This document shows, in pieces, positions 1 through 8,933 of a stretch of DNA of 46,320 nucleotides. The stretch is from NCBI GenBank assembly GCA_013044385.1, contig JABEUN010000066.1:1-46320 (forward strand), written 5' to 3'. The notes under the pieces are model-generated. The model searched no databases. It was not told the origin of the DNA and worked only from the letters and a program-made list of their open reading frames with translations. The position numbers were made by a program, and so were the translations under genes. This DNA is from Acidimicrobiaceae bacterium (GTDB taxonomy: Bacteria > Actinomycetota > Acidimicrobiia > Acidimicrobiales > Acidimicrobiaceae). How positions within the stretch are numbered: position 1 is the first letter of the stretch; the number at the start of each line of letters is the position of its first letter.

Positions 1-315
1 AATCTGAAGTACGTCTAGCAGCTCTTCAACAAGTCTGAGCGAATCGTCTCTGGGACGTGCTGACCATAGTTGTCAACCGTATTCACTGCCCACACTTATT
101 GCACAGTGACGATGTTTGACAACAGTGAGCTATTCACACAGCACGTATTCGATGAACCGCTGTTTTCCACTCAGCGAACCTTTCGAAAATGGAAGCTCGC
201 ATTAGCTCATCAAAGGGCAGTGGAACAGCAGTTCTGATTCTGCGGTCGTTCTAGCCGGCATGGTTTTGTTGGTGATGGACGGCTCAAGGTAGAGGTTTTG
301 GCTTGGACAGTTGAT
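1..315. other. gene-free left edge
   Basis: No reading frame with credible coding character, tRNA or clear terminator is seen here. It lies downstream of the leftward permease gene that ends at 316, so it should hold that gene's 3' untranslated region. I found no stem followed by a T tract on the minus strand. Confidence 0.5.
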
Positions 316-1827
316 TTAATGTGGCTTGCCAGTTACCGATGAACTTGAGACCTCCTGAACCGGTTCAGTCGAGACGTCCTGACCATGGAACTGGTACACG
401 TTGTGTCGGTCCCTGGAAATCCTGGAAAAGATGAGGCCCATTGCCAGTAGTGCGGCAATCACATAGTCGATTGACCTTCCAATCACCCTGGGGCCGAATA
501 TTAGAAATCCAACCATGAAAGCGAAAAAGAGGGCGGAGGACAGCGCTGAGAGGGCCAACAAGGGCCGATGGCGGTGCACCGTTGAATCTTCGAGTGGTTC
601 CAGGATCTTGTGAACTCGTCTCAGAAACACAGTGGCGGTGAACGAGTCCAAAAAGAACTCCAGAACCAGGAAGAATCCAGCGGTTGCGAGGACGAGGGAG
701 AAAAACGATGCCAAGGATGTAAATAGACTCTGAAGCGTTGTCACGATGAGTGCAGCCGTAATTGTTACAACCGTTGCGTATCCAGGGGTGCCATGCTTGT
801 TGACGCCGGAAAGCTTCCGAGGAACGAGCCCTTCTCTGCCCATTGCAAATAGAGCCCTGATAAGGATGAAGGATGTGAGCCACAGGCCCCCTGCCGTTGA
901 GGCTAGGACCGGTATGAGCAGGAGCCATGGAGCACCTGGAACCAGCCTTTGGCCCCAGATTGCCATAGGATTAGCAGCTCCAGCGAGTAGGTGAAGTGGA
1001 GTTTCGCCAAACATGAGGGGATAGATCAAGGCATAAAATCCAAGAGCCATGAAGGCGCCGATAATCCCGCCCATACCGGGATCGGACTTTGGTCGCTGAG
1101 CCTCCTCCGAAGCGTAGCTGTCTATCTCCCACCCATCTAGTATCGTCGCCGCCACTACAGCCGTGATGATCATGCCGGCTATTGGCGGCTTACCGAAATG
1201 GATTGGCACCGAGATGGCATGCCACCGCAGAAGTGCGATCGTGATGATTACCGCAACCGAGATCAACTCGATGCCAAGGAAGATTTGAGTAAGTTTGGCC
1301 GTTGGTCGGGCCCCCCGGAGTAACGGAACCATAGCAAAACTCGCCCAGAATATAGACACTCCGATCTCTGCAAGCGATGATGGATGGTAGTTCGGGAAAA
1401 CTAGATTCAAGGTATAGGTCGCGGCCGGGATGATAATCGGTGGAATCGAGGAAAAGTAGGCCAAGATCAGCACCCAGGCCTGAAATCGAGACGCTCGCCT
1501 ACCGAGCACCCTCGCCGACCAGTGGTAAGAGGCTCCGGCGTGTGGGAAGTGTCTATTCAGGAGACGGAAGACGAAGGCGGCGATAATGAAAGGGATCGAT
1601 ATGACTCCGATTGCCGGGAGGGTCCAGAGCCCAGCGTTTGCCGCCATGACTCCTCCGGTCGCCGCAATCGAGAACAGGGGTCCCACACTTGAGACAGAAA
1701 GAGCGACAAGGTCACGCACGTGCAAGCTCTGACTCAGTCCCGGTGATCTAATCAGGTCCGGAGTCACCGTCGCGGCCTCTGACGTCTGTTGCTCCTCGGC
1801 CAAACCGGGTTTCCCTCCACCTTGCAT
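316..1827 (-). CDS. APC-superfamily amino acid/polyamine permease
   Basis: Predicted multi-span inner-membrane secondary transporter of the APC superfamily, probably importing an amino acid or amine with protons or by exchange. The protein is almost entirely hydrophobic helices. The first begins about 40 residues in, with the glycine-rich stretch GPLFSIAATGGVMAANAG typical of APC helix 1. Later segments include a conserved acidic patch (DGWEIDSYASEEA), which recalls the helix 6 region of the family. Length (503 residues from this start) is normal. The frame stays open to a TTG at 1962, but that adds 45 polar residues with no family look, so I prefer ATG 1827; neither has a strong ribosome site. 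The gene stands alone and is divergent from the ABC exporter at 2084. Substrate not determinable. Confidence 0.8.
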   Translation of the reverse strand: MQGGGKPGLAEEQQTSEAATVTPDLIRSPGLSQSLHVRDLVALSVSSVGPLFSIAATGGVMAANAGLWTLPAIGVISIPFIIAAFVFRLLNRHFPHAGASYHWSARVLGRRASRFQAWVLILAYFSSIPPIIIPAATYTLNLVFPNYHPSSLAEIGVSIFWASFAMVPLLRGARPTAKLTQIFLGIELISVAVIITIALLRWHAISVPIHFGKPPIAGMIITAVVAATILDGWEIDSYASEEAQRPKSDPGMGGIIGAFMALGFYALIYPLMFGETPLHLLAGAANPMAIWGQRLVPGAPWLLLIPVLASTAGGLWLTSFILIRALFAMGREGLVPRKLSGVNKHGTPGYATVVTITAALIVTTLQSLFTSLASFFSLVLATAGFFLVLEFFLDSFTATVFLRRVHKILEPLEDSTVHRHRPLLALSALSSALFFAFMVGFLIFGPRVIGRSIDYVIAALLAMGLIFSRISRDRHNVYQFHGQDVSTEPVQEVSSSSVTGKPH

Positions 1828-2009
1828 TGACTTTGCACATGCGATCTGTTCGCATTTATAACGATACCACTCCGCATAAGATTCCGTGGAGGACGAGTTT
1901 GTGGTGCATGACGGTGGTGAATCGCGGCCGAAGTAATGGATGGACCCGTAGGGCATCCGCAAAAAATGGCGGGTGATCCGGTGCGAATTGGCTTCTGGTC
2001 CCGATCTGT

Positions 2010-2042
2010 ACAGTACCTAAGGACTATTCCTTTGGGTACTGT
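2010..2042. promoter_or_regulatory. imperfect inverted repeat, candidate operator for the ABC exporter gene
   Basis: The half-sites ACAGTACC (2010-2017) and GGGTACTGT (2034-2042) pair, and the inner AAGGA/TCCTT also pair with one offset, giving a long dyad with a 4-6 base centre. It lies 42 bases before the ATG at 2084 and between divergent genes. A drug-exporter repressor or a MerR-like activator would bind such a site, but no regulator gene is adjacent. It could instead form an RNA hairpin in the leader. Confidence 0.45.
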
Positions 2043-2083
2043 CGATTCGACGCTCACCGAACGTTGTCTGAAGAAGGAGCGAT

Positions 2084-4003
2084 ATGAACGCAATGGGCAG
2101 AGGTGGTGCAGCTGCCAACTGGGGATTAATGCGTTCCTTTCGAAGGGACGGTTCAGTTACACAGCAACAGCTACCCAAGGGGCTTTTCAAGAGGATCGCT
2201 AGCTTTGCGAAACCGTATCGGAGCAGGCTGGCAGTATTCCTACTCTTGATAATCGTAGATGCCGTGATCACGGCATCTACTCCGCTTTTTTACCGAGCCA
2301 TCATCGATAGCGGAATCCTCCATAAGAATGTGCACCTCATTGTGGTGTTGGCGCTAGTGGTAGGTGCCCTGGCCATACTTGACGTCGGAATTTCACTATG
2401 GCAGAGGTGGATCTCTGCCCAAATTGGTGAAGGGTTAATCTTCGATATGCGAACTCGAGTGTTCGCACATTTCCAGGACATGCCGATTGCATTCTTCCAA
2501 CGGACCCAGACTGGAGCCCTGGTGAGCCGGCTGAACAACGATGTGATGGATGCTCAACAGGCCTTCACGGACACCTTCTCGTCAGTCATTTCTAATATCA
2601 TCAGTGTTGCAATAATGCTGGTTGCGATGCTTTTCCTTTCCTGGGAAATTACGATCGTTGCCCTCATCCTGCTCCCAATCTTCGTCATTCCCGCCCGTTT
2701 CGTGGGTAAACGGATTCAGACGATCACGCGGGAGAGTTACAACCTCAACGCCAAGATGTTGAATACGATGACCGAACGCTTCAACGTGTCGGGTGCGATG
2801 CTCGTGAAACTTTTCGGACGCAGGCAGGACGAAGTCAGAGCTTTTGAGTCCAAGGCAGGCAGGGTCAGAGACATCGGAATCACACAGGCGATGTACACGA
2901 GAATATTCATGGCGTCGCTTCTTCTAGTGGCCTCATTGGCAACTGCAATCGTCTATGGGTGGGGTGGAGTCCAAGCGGCTGAAGGAATACTAAAGGTAGG
3001 TACCGTTGTCGCACTGACCCAGTATTTGACGCGACTGTACGGACCCCTTACGGCGTTGTCGAATGTCCAGGTAGACGTGATGACAGCGTTGGTCTCCTTT
3101 GACAGGATCTTCGAGGTTCTCGACCTCCAACCGATGATCAAAGAGGTGGAGAGTCCGACAGAGATACCCCGTGGCCCCACTGCGGTTGAATTTAGACACG
3201 TGGCCTTCAGCTATCCAAAACCTGAAGATGTATCACTTGCTTCACTCGAATCGGTGGCAGTATTGGACCAGACGCCGAGTGCTCAAGTACTTTTTGATAT
3301 CGATTTCCGAGCAGAGCCGGGTCAACTCGTTGCTCTCGTTGGGCACTCAGGTGCAGGCAAGACCACGATCAGCCACCTTGTTTCTCGACTCTACGATGTG
3401 ACCTCGGGTTCGGTTGAGATTGGTGGTGTTGATGTAAGAACCGCCAGCCTCAAGTCGTTGCATCACAGTGTTGGTGTGGTGACCCAGGATGTACACCTTT
3501 TCCACGAGACAATCCGGTCAAATCTACTGTTTGCGAAGCCGGATGCTACGGATGCTGAGCTGGCCGATTCACTGAAGTCGGCGCAGATCCTTCACCTGAT
3601 AGAAACCCTTCCCGACGGTTTGGACACTGAGGTAGGGGAGAGGGGCTACAGACTGTCAGGCGGCGAAAAGCAGCGGATCGCCATCGCGAGACTCCTGCTG
3701 AAAGCTCCTGATGTCGTAGTACTAGACGAGGCGACAGCACACTTGGACTCGGAGTCCGAGGCCGCAGTTCAATTGGCACTCAAGCACGCACTTAGAGGTC
3801 GAACTTCCTTGGTGATCGCTCACCGACTTTCTACGGTCAGGGAGGCAGACCAGATTCTCGTCATCTCCGAGGGTCGAATTGTCGAACGGGGTAGACATGA
3901 CGAGTTGGTTGAGAGAAACGGTACGTATGCGGACCTCTACCGTACGCAGTTTCAGGCTCAGGAATCGCTCGATCTTGAAACTGGGGCCACAACGAATCAG
4001 TAG
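2084..4003 (+). CDS. ABC exporter, fused permease-ATPase half-transporter
   Basis: Type IV ABC exporter half-molecule (MsbA/BmrA/LmrA-like) that would homodimerise in the inner membrane and export a drug, lipid or peptide using ATP. Residues about 45-335 are the six-helix transmembrane domain. The nucleotide-binding domain follows, with Walker A GHSGAGKTT at 420-428, signature LSGGEKQR at 524-531 and Walker B VVVLDEAT at 544-551, then the H-loop in VIAHRLS. All catalytic motifs are intact, and 639 residues is normal. A strong AAGGAG lies 7 bases before the ATG at 2084, which decides the start. There is no partner ABC gene, so a homodimer is expected. The dyad at 2010-2042 may control it. The cargo is unknown. 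Confidence 0.88.
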   Translation: MNAMGRGGAAANWGLMRSFRRDGSVTQQQLPKGLFKRIASFAKPYRSRLAVFLLLIIVDAVITASTPLFYRAIIDSGILHKNVHLIVVLALVVGALAILDVGISLWQRWISAQIGEGLIFDMRTRVFAHFQDMPIAFFQRTQTGALVSRLNNDVMDAQQAFTDTFSSVISNIISVAIMLVAMLFLSWEITIVALILLPIFVIPARFVGKRIQTITRESYNLNAKMLNTMTERFNVSGAMLVKLFGRRQDEVRAFESKAGRVRDIGITQAMYTRIFMASLLLVASLATAIVYGWGGVQAAEGILKVGTVVALTQYLTRLYGPLTALSNVQVDVMTALVSFDRIFEVLDLQPMIKEVESPTEIPRGPTAVEFRHVAFSYPKPEDVSLASLESVAVLDQTPSAQVLFDIDFRAEPGQLVALVGHSGAGKTTISHLVSRLYDVTSGSVEIGGVDVRTASLKSLHHSVGVVTQDVHLFHETIRSNLLFAKPDATDAELADSLKSAQILHLIETLPDGLDTEVGERGYRLSGGEKQRIAIARLLLKAPDVVVLDEATAHLDSESEAAVQLALKHALRGRTSLVIAHRLSTVREADQILVISEGRIVERGRHDELVERNGTYADLYRTQFQAQESLDLETGATTNQ

Positions 4004-4172
4004 TACCCAATTGGTGCCGTACGTTTATTAGGGACGTGGGAAGTCAGCAATTTTCTCGGTCATGCGGCTTTTACATCTATCTCCTTGAAGACAAATCGCT
4101 CGACTTGCCAATTCGTGAGGATCGTCTGTGGCCGTTTGGTTTGGATTGCGGATTCACCATTAGATTGATGAT

Positions 4173-4505
4173 GTGACAGTCATCAAGATTAACGTCCTTA
4201 CCGTACCCAGCGAGGGTGGGCAGGAGTTGGCAAAGCGATTCGCTGCCCGCGCAGGCGCAGTGGACAATCAGGACGGGTTTGAGGGCTTTGAATTACTGGA
4301 ACCTTCTGACGACAGGAACGAATGGCTAGTGATCACGAGATGGCGTGACGAGGACGCATTTGCTGCGTGGCTGACTTCATCAGCATTTGGACATGGTCAC
4401 GCAGGCGTGGCCAAATCCGATTCCCCAGCACCGCCTGTGGCACTTCGCTCTGAACTCTGGAGTTACCGAGTATCTCTTTCTTCCCCAGGCGGATCAGCGC
4501 ATTGA
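4173..4505 (+). CDS. MhuD/IsdG-like haem-degrading monooxygenase (ABM fold)
   Basis: Small dimeric alpha+beta barrel protein of 110 residues, close in pattern to mycobacterial MhuD, which opens haem and releases iron. The N-terminus (VIKINVLTVP) carries Asn7. WRDEDAFAAW contains Trp66, and His74/His76 follow at the place of the MhuD haem-ligand His75. These are the residues that matter in MhuD. An antibiotic-biosynthesis-monooxygenase relative with another substrate is the alternative. It starts with GTG at 4173 and lacks a clear Shine-Dalgarno sequence. It follows the ABC exporter by 169 bases on the same strand and may be separately transcribed. Confidence 0.72.
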   Translation: MTVIKINVLTVPSEGGQELAKRFAARAGAVDNQDGFEGFELLEPSDDRNEWLVITRWRDEDAFAAWLTSSAFGHGHAGVAKSDSPAPPVALRSELWSYRVSLSSPGGSAH

Positions 4506-4656
4506 AGTTTCGTAGATAAGGAAAATTTCTTCGGCTTTGCTGGCAAGCGACGTAGGGGTCTTTGTGACCTGAAAATGTAAAACTCATCACGGATGAGTGC
4601 TCATCACAGGTTGCAGCCTAAGGTGGCTGCGCAAGCGAGCAGTTGAGGTTTGAATT

Positions 4657-5358
4657 TTGGAGAGTAAAGAGAGTGGGTCAATCGCGTCTGATCTACTGAC
4701 GGCACACCTGAATGATTATCTCGGATCGTGGTCCACAGACAGGGACCTCCTGCAGGTCGTTGGCTCCGAACGTCGTTTGCTTCCAGATTGGGATGGGGAG
4801 GTTCGGGATTTCGTCGGCGTAGTGGACGCTGCCGGTCATGGTGTGATTTCAGTACCACCGAACTTAGTGGAGCCAGTGACTGAGCTAGTGGCTGAAGTTG
4901 ACGGATCTGATAGGAGTCCCCTTAGAAGGCTTCCCGCCCTACTTGATCTCAAGAACTCCACCTACTTTGAAGGCGTTTTCCGCTTTACTGCGAGCCCAGA
5001 GCCGTTAGCAAGTGACGGAGTATGGACCCCATGTTCAAGTAAAGAAGTTCCAGGCTGGCTAAAGCCATTCGGTGGAGACGTTCTTTTGGCATTCGATGAT
5101 TCCGGTAGATACATAGCCGGGGTCGGAATAAAGCGCCTAAGCCGGTTTGGTCGGGAACTTGCCGTTGTAACCGAGGAGCGAGGCAGAGGTGCCGGTCTAG
5201 CCAAGGCACTGATATCACAAGCCTCGGTAAGGATCCTTGAAGAAGGCGCGGTTCCGATATACCTCCATTCGCAACAGAATTTCGCGTCTGCTCGTGTCGC
5301 TGATGCCGTCGGATTCTACGACAAGGGATGGCGTATCTTGGGCATTCATCGGCAGTAG
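4657..5358 (+). CDS. GNAT-family N-acetyltransferase
   Basis: Predicted acetyl-CoA-dependent acyltransferase of the GNAT superfamily, cytoplasmic. The recognisable part is the C-terminal third. A beta strand (RELAVVTEE) runs into the pyrophosphate-binding loop RGRGAGLA (175-182), a helix follows, and then the typical end SARVADAVGFYDKGW (211-225). The first 130 residues show no family I know and may form the acceptor-binding half or a degenerate GNAT repeat. The start is a TTG at 4657, with TGAGG about 8 bases upstream. It is convergent with the DUF1989 gene, only 53 bases apart. The acceptor substrate cannot be inferred. Confidence 0.7.
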   Translation: MESKESGSIASDLLTAHLNDYLGSWSTDRDLLQVVGSERRLLPDWDGEVRDFVGVVDAAGHGVISVPPNLVEPVTELVAEVDGSDRSPLRRLPALLDLKNSTYFEGVFRFTASPEPLASDGVWTPCSSKEVPGWLKPFGGDVLLAFDDSGRYIAGVGIKRLSRFGRELAVVTEERGRGAGLAKALISQASVRILEEGAVPIYLHSQQNFASARVADAVGFYDKGWRILGIHRQ

Positions 5359-5411
5359 TTGGTCTGGAACGCCTAGGACTAGACGATGGTGTGTCGACGT
5401 GCTAAGACTGG

Positions 5412-6029
5412 CTATTTTCGCTCGAGAAGTTCGATGCGTAAGGCGCTTAGGCCTCCCGAACTGATTTCGTAGACGTCCATCGGACAGGCTGAGAGGACAA
5501 GGATTACGTCCTCAATAGCCTTGAAAAGGACGAAGTCACCAGGTGCGGCCGTGGAGGGAGTTACCTCAAGACCTCCGCTTTCAGAGACGTGCACTTCCAT
5601 GAAGAGGTTGAAGGGTTGAGGTGTTGGCATACCCAGACCGCCAAATACCGCCATGGCCTCCTCGAGGTTGGTCGCACAGGTCCTATGGTCGGGTAAGGCG
5701 CCGAGCATTTCATAACGTTTCGGGTCACACGCAGCGTATAAGGTGTCGTGTCTTCCCGGAGACGAGTCGGTTACGAGCTGCAGCATTGGGCGCCTCTCGC
5801 TGCTGAAGATGAACTCGCCCTCGGAAGGGAACAGCCGCCTCGTAATCGAGCGAGTGTGCGGAGCGCTTGCATACTCCGACCTCTTTTCAGCAACGAAGGC
5901 GAATAGATCACCAACTTGCCCGCCGTCGGCATTTACTATTCTCACGAGGCCCTCTGCCTTTATTTCTGCAACTGCATATCCGGACGCGGGTGCCTCGAAA
6001 GTCCTCGATACTTCCACGGGTTCCTCCAA
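5412..6029 (-). CDS. DUF1989 / urea carboxylase-associated family protein
   Basis: 205-residue protein of the DUF1989 family, whose members often sit beside urea carboxylase or one-carbon genes; the biochemical role is not established. Visible family features are the N-terminal GQVGDLFAF, the segment TLYAACDPKRYEMLG, the DHRTCATNLEEA block and the C-terminal VLSACPMDVYEISS. The conserved Cys and His residues in these blocks are thought to form a metal site. The start is TTG at 6029 with GAGGTG 7 bases upstream on the minus strand. No urea carboxylase, urease or allophanate hydrolase gene is in the window, so it is out of its usual context. Confidence 0.75.
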   Translation of the reverse strand: MEEPVEVSRTFEAPASGYAVAEIKAEGLVRIVNADGGQVGDLFAFVAEKRSEYASAPHTRSITRRLFPSEGEFIFSSERRPMLQLVTDSSPGRHDTLYAACDPKRYEMLGALPDHRTCATNLEEAMAVFGGLGMPTPQPFNLFMEVHVSESGGLEVTPSTAAPGDFVLFKAIEDVILVLSACPMDVYEISSGGLSALRIELLERK

Positions 6030-6571
6030 CGCTCGACACCTCTTCGATGGTTGCCAGTCTCGATCCGGCTGGTAGAGGCTACGTGAAAACCGGGTTACAG
6101 GTGCTGAACAAGACTTTAGTTAATCAACTGTTATCGACTCACCAGAATGCGACTCCTAACAGGTATCGATAGCTCGCCTACGACTTCTGCATCTTGGTAG
6201 GCCCTTGGTGCAAGGCTCGGTTGCTCGAAAGCGATGTCCGAGAAAGTCGGTTTGTGAGATATCGCCTTGAATTCTGACAAGCCGATCGGAACTGAATTTT
6301 GAGATCGATCCCACTATCCTTAGCGCGCACGCGACGAGGTTGGTCGAAGGAGCGAATCTGCTTGTCTTGGGGAAGAACAGAACCTACTGTCTATTTGGTT
6401 TTCGGACCCTTCTCCCTGGCCATATTGGCAACTTGGCGAAGCTGGGATCGCTTTTAGTGATCCGGATTGCAAAGTGGCCAGTTCACGGCATGCCGTATGC
6501 ATCCAGTACTTACCGGAGTACTTTCGAATTTGTCGGAAGAGGAAGCCTCCGTCTGCGAAACAAATCTGAAG
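6030..6571. other. gene-free stretch ahead of module 1
   Basis: About 540 bases with no convincing gene. A 79-codon open frame at 6340-6579 begins with TTG and has no recognisable protein pattern, but it ends exactly in the terminator-like hairpin at 6572-6597. That coincidence is the only hint that a small transcript could come from here. Confidence 0.4.
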
Positions 6572-6597
6572 CAGCTTAGAAGAAGCTGAATGTTTTT
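6572..6597 (+). terminator. terminator-like hairpin upstream of module 1
   Basis: Stem CAGCTT/AAGCTG (6 bp, 6572-6577 with 6583-6588) and loop AGAAG, then AATG and five T (6593-6597) followed by more T-rich sequence. The stem is short, so termination would be modest. No recognised gene precedes it on the plus strand; it would insulate the promoter at 6609 or end a small unknown RNA. Confidence 0.4.
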
Positions 6598-6608
6598 GTT
6601 TCTAATGT

Positions 6609-6637
6609 GTGACGGGGACTTGCATATTGGATACAAT
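6609..6637 (+). promoter_or_regulatory. probable promoter of module 1
   Basis: -35 GTGACG (6609-6614), a 17-base spacer and -10 TACAAT (6632-6637, five of six consensus bases). Start of transcription would be near 6644, giving a leader of about 60 bases before the GTG at 6706. The -10 lies inside the perfect palindrome at 6619-6644, which suggests repression. Confidence 0.5.
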
Positions 6638-6644
6638 ATGCAAG
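6619..6644. promoter_or_regulatory. perfect 11-bp inverted repeat, candidate GntR operator
   Basis: Half-sites CTTGCATATTG (6619-6629) and CAATATGCAAG (6634-6644) are exact reverse complements with the 4-base centre GATA. The core ATTGGATACAAT is one base from the ATTGTATACAAT type of site bound by several FadR/FCD-class GntR regulators. Such a regulator is encoded at 14229 in the same module. It covers the -10 and the predicted transcription start. Confidence 0.6.
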
Positions 6645-6705
6645 TGGTGGCCGGGGAGGCAATTTACCCCGGTGCCGCTTACGACCAATTCAATGGGGGG
6701 TAATT

Positions 6706-8031
6706 GTGCGTGTCACGCTGTTAAAGGGCGTCACTGCTACGGCGGCGCTAGGTGTGATGGTAGCTGCCTGCGGGTCGACTGCGTCGACTTCAACCGGTAG
6801 CAGTAGCGGGGGATCTGGTGCATCAGCCGGATCGCCGCTCGTCATCGCAGGCGTCATCGCCATCACGGGTTCAAGCAGCTTTGAAGGCTCGAACCAGGCC
6901 GGTGGTATCTATCCAGCCATCAACCAGATCAATGGTGCTGGTGGTGTGCTTGGACATAAGTTGGTTTATAAGGGTGTTGACACCCGTGGCGATCCGGCAG
7001 ACGCACTCCCAGCAGTGCAGCAGCTGCTGGCCACCACGAGCAATCTAGTACTGGTAGCGGGACCTGGCACGGCTTCGGCACCCACAATTGTTCCAGTCCT
7101 GAACTCAGCGAGTATCCCAATGACAGCCGTCGCTGGTGAGTCCTCCTACAACAGGAGTACCTATCAATATTTCTGGAGGCTGTTCCCACCAGACTCTGCA
7201 AACGGTACAGGTATGGCACTTTGGGCGCAGAAGAAGGGCTACACCCGGGTGGCTACGGTATTCGGAACTGATAGCGGATCACAGGGTGACCTTCCTGGCG
7301 TGCTAGCCAGCTTGAAGGCGCTTCACATGACGTTGGTCTCCCAGCTAAATATCACACCGGATCAGCCGTCTTATCTGTCTTCGGTCCAGAAGTTGATGGC
7401 CAGCAATCCACAGGTCATCATGACGGAATCTGATGCAACAACAGCAGGTACTTTCTTCGGTGAACTGAAGCAGCTTGGTGGTTTGAAGCCAATAATCGGA
7501 ACTGAGGCGACATTTACCGCGCCTTGGCTAACTGCTGTCAAAGGTGCCCTTGGTTCTGCTTTCCTGACGGACTACACCGGCATGGTTACGGAGCCTTCTC
7601 AGACGACAGCTGCTGTCACAGCATTCCAGAATGGCGTCCGTGCAAGCAAGGCTCAGGTACCGCCTCCATGGCAGTCATACTTGAATAACCCCTTCTCCAT
7701 TACCTACTACGACGGTGTAGTCGCAGTGGCATTGGCGATGGAAGCGGCTCACAGTGTGAACCCGAAGGTGTTCAATAGCTACATCTCCAAGGTGACAAAT
7801 CCTGCACCGGGCAAGACGGTTGTATACACCTTCGCCCAAGGAGTGGCAGCATTGAAAGCCGGAAAGCAGATTCAGTACTTCGGCGCTACCGGCACCATCA
7901 ACTTCGACAAGTATCACAACTCTGATGGCAACCAGGAAGCCGTTCAGAGCGATGCATCGTTCAATCCGATTCCCCTCGGTGTTGTGACTGCCAAGCAGAT
8001 CGCGGCTGTTCCGGTTCAGGGAGTCGCATAA
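6706..8031 (+). CDS. LIV-type ABC importer substrate-binding lipoprotein
   Basis: Extracytoplasmic ligand-binding protein of the periplasmic-binding type 1 family (LivJ/AmiC/UrtA-like), anchored by lipid. The signal peptide ends in the lipobox VAAC with Cys22, followed by a Ser/Thr/Gly linker up to residue 45. The mature domain opens with the family's LVIAGVIAITGSSSFEG and contains the QLLATTSNLVLVAGPGTASA segment expected in this fold. 441 residues is usual. The GTG start follows GGGGGG. It is the first gene of module 1, 2 bases from the permease. Ligands of this family include branched-chain amino acids, amides, urea and aromatic acids; the downstream enzymes argue for a carboxylic or aromatic compound. 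Confidence 0.87.
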   Translation: MRVTLLKGVTATAALGVMVAACGSTASTSTGSSSGGSGASAGSPLVIAGVIAITGSSSFEGSNQAGGIYPAINQINGAGGVLGHKLVYKGVDTRGDPADALPAVQQLLATTSNLVLVAGPGTASAPTIVPVLNSASIPMTAVAGESSYNRSTYQYFWRLFPPDSANGTGMALWAQKKGYTRVATVFGTDSGSQGDLPGVLASLKALHMTLVSQLNITPDQPSYLSSVQKLMASNPQVIMTESDATTAGTFFGELKQLGGLKPIIGTEATFTAPWLTAVKGALGSAFLTDYTGMVTEPSQTTAAVTAFQNGVRASKAQVPPPWQSYLNNPFSITYYDGVVAVALAMEAAHSVNPKVFNSYISKVTNPAPGKTVVYTFAQGVAALKAGKQIQYFGATGTINFDKYHNSDGNQEAVQSDASFNPIPLGVVTAKQIAAVPVQGVA

Positions 8032-8033
8032 CG

Positions 8034-8924
8034 ATGTTCGATACGCTAATCTCGGCGGTTGCCTTCGGTGTAGTGCTCGCGTCAGTAGTCGCCATCGGAT
8101 CGATGGGATTCACCATTCAGTTCGGACTGACCAACATGCTGAACCTCAGCTACGGTGGGGTGATGACGGCGGCTGCTTTTGTGGCCTACATCTTGGTGAG
8201 TCACCATGTGAGTGCGTGGCTGGGCCTCGTGGTTGGCGGACTCTTCGGAGCGGTTATGACCTTGGCTATGGGGGTCTATGTTTTCCGTCCATACGCTCGA
8301 AGAGGTGCAAAACTCTTTGAGTTGATGATGGTGACCCTCGGCCTCGGCCTCGTGATCGACTATGGGCTGCAGGCGTTGTCTAGAAACAACATCTACCAGT
8401 TCACAGTTTTGCAAAGTGCACCGATCCACCTAGGTCCGGTAGTAATTACACCTACTCAGGTAATCTTGGCGGCAATTGGACTAGCGGTCTTTATCGGCCT
8501 CGAGCTCCTGCTTAGGCTGTCACGGGTTGGCAAGGCACTGCGGGCGACCGCTGCCGAGCCAAGCCTGGCCCGTTCGTGCGGTATTAGGACCGGACGGGTA
8601 GTTACCGTGACCTGGCTACTCAGCGGCTTCCTGTGTGGTCTGGCTGGTGTGGTATATGCCATCGACTCCCAGAGCATTGGTTACTCATCGGGCCAGACTT
8701 TCCTGCCCCTTGTCATTGCAGCGGCCCTTCTAGGTGGTGCGGGTTCACCGTCGGGAGCGGTTCTGGCGGCTCTTGCAATGGGCATCGTTACACAGTTGGT
8801 GTCCGCTCTTGGGCAGCCTGCTTACAGTCAGGTTGCTGGTTTTGCGGTACTCGTGATAGTGCTGCTTGCACGACCGGGAGCGGTTGGTGGAGGACACAAT
8901 GCCGAGGCGCAAGTCACGGTCTGA
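8034..8924 (+). CDS. livH: LIV-type ABC importer permease, LivH family
   Basis: First inner-membrane permease of the importer; the symbol marks the family, not the substrate. It has about eight hydrophobic helices. The N-terminal helix ends in FTIQFGLTNMLNLSYGG, equivalent to the conserved LivH segment around N-x-AHG. The cytoplasmic coupling loop lies in LSRVGKALRATAAEPSLARSCGI, with GLAGVVYAID after it. 296 residues is normal. Only 2 bases separate it from the binding-protein gene. It is followed by a 14-bp intercistronic hairpin and then the partner permease. Confidence 0.87.
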   Translation: MFDTLISAVAFGVVLASVVAIGSMGFTIQFGLTNMLNLSYGGVMTAAAFVAYILVSHHVSAWLGLVVGGLFGAVMTLAMGVYVFRPYARRGAKLFELMMVTLGLGLVIDYGLQALSRNNIYQFTVLQSAPIHLGPVVITPTQVILAAIGLAVFIGLELLLRLSRVGKALRATAAEPSLARSCGIRTGRVVTVTWLLSGFLCGLAGVVYAIDSQSIGYSSGQTFLPLVIAAALLGGAGSPSGAVLAALAMGIVTQLVSALGQPAYSQVAGFAVLVIVLLARPGAVGGGHNAEAQVTV

Positions 8925-8933
8925 GCTGTAAAT

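Noticed and set aside
4582-4598. Short ACTCATC/GATGAGT hairpin before the GNAT gene
   Set aside because: Seven pairs with a 3-base loop, no T tract and no clear relation to a promoter; could be chance.
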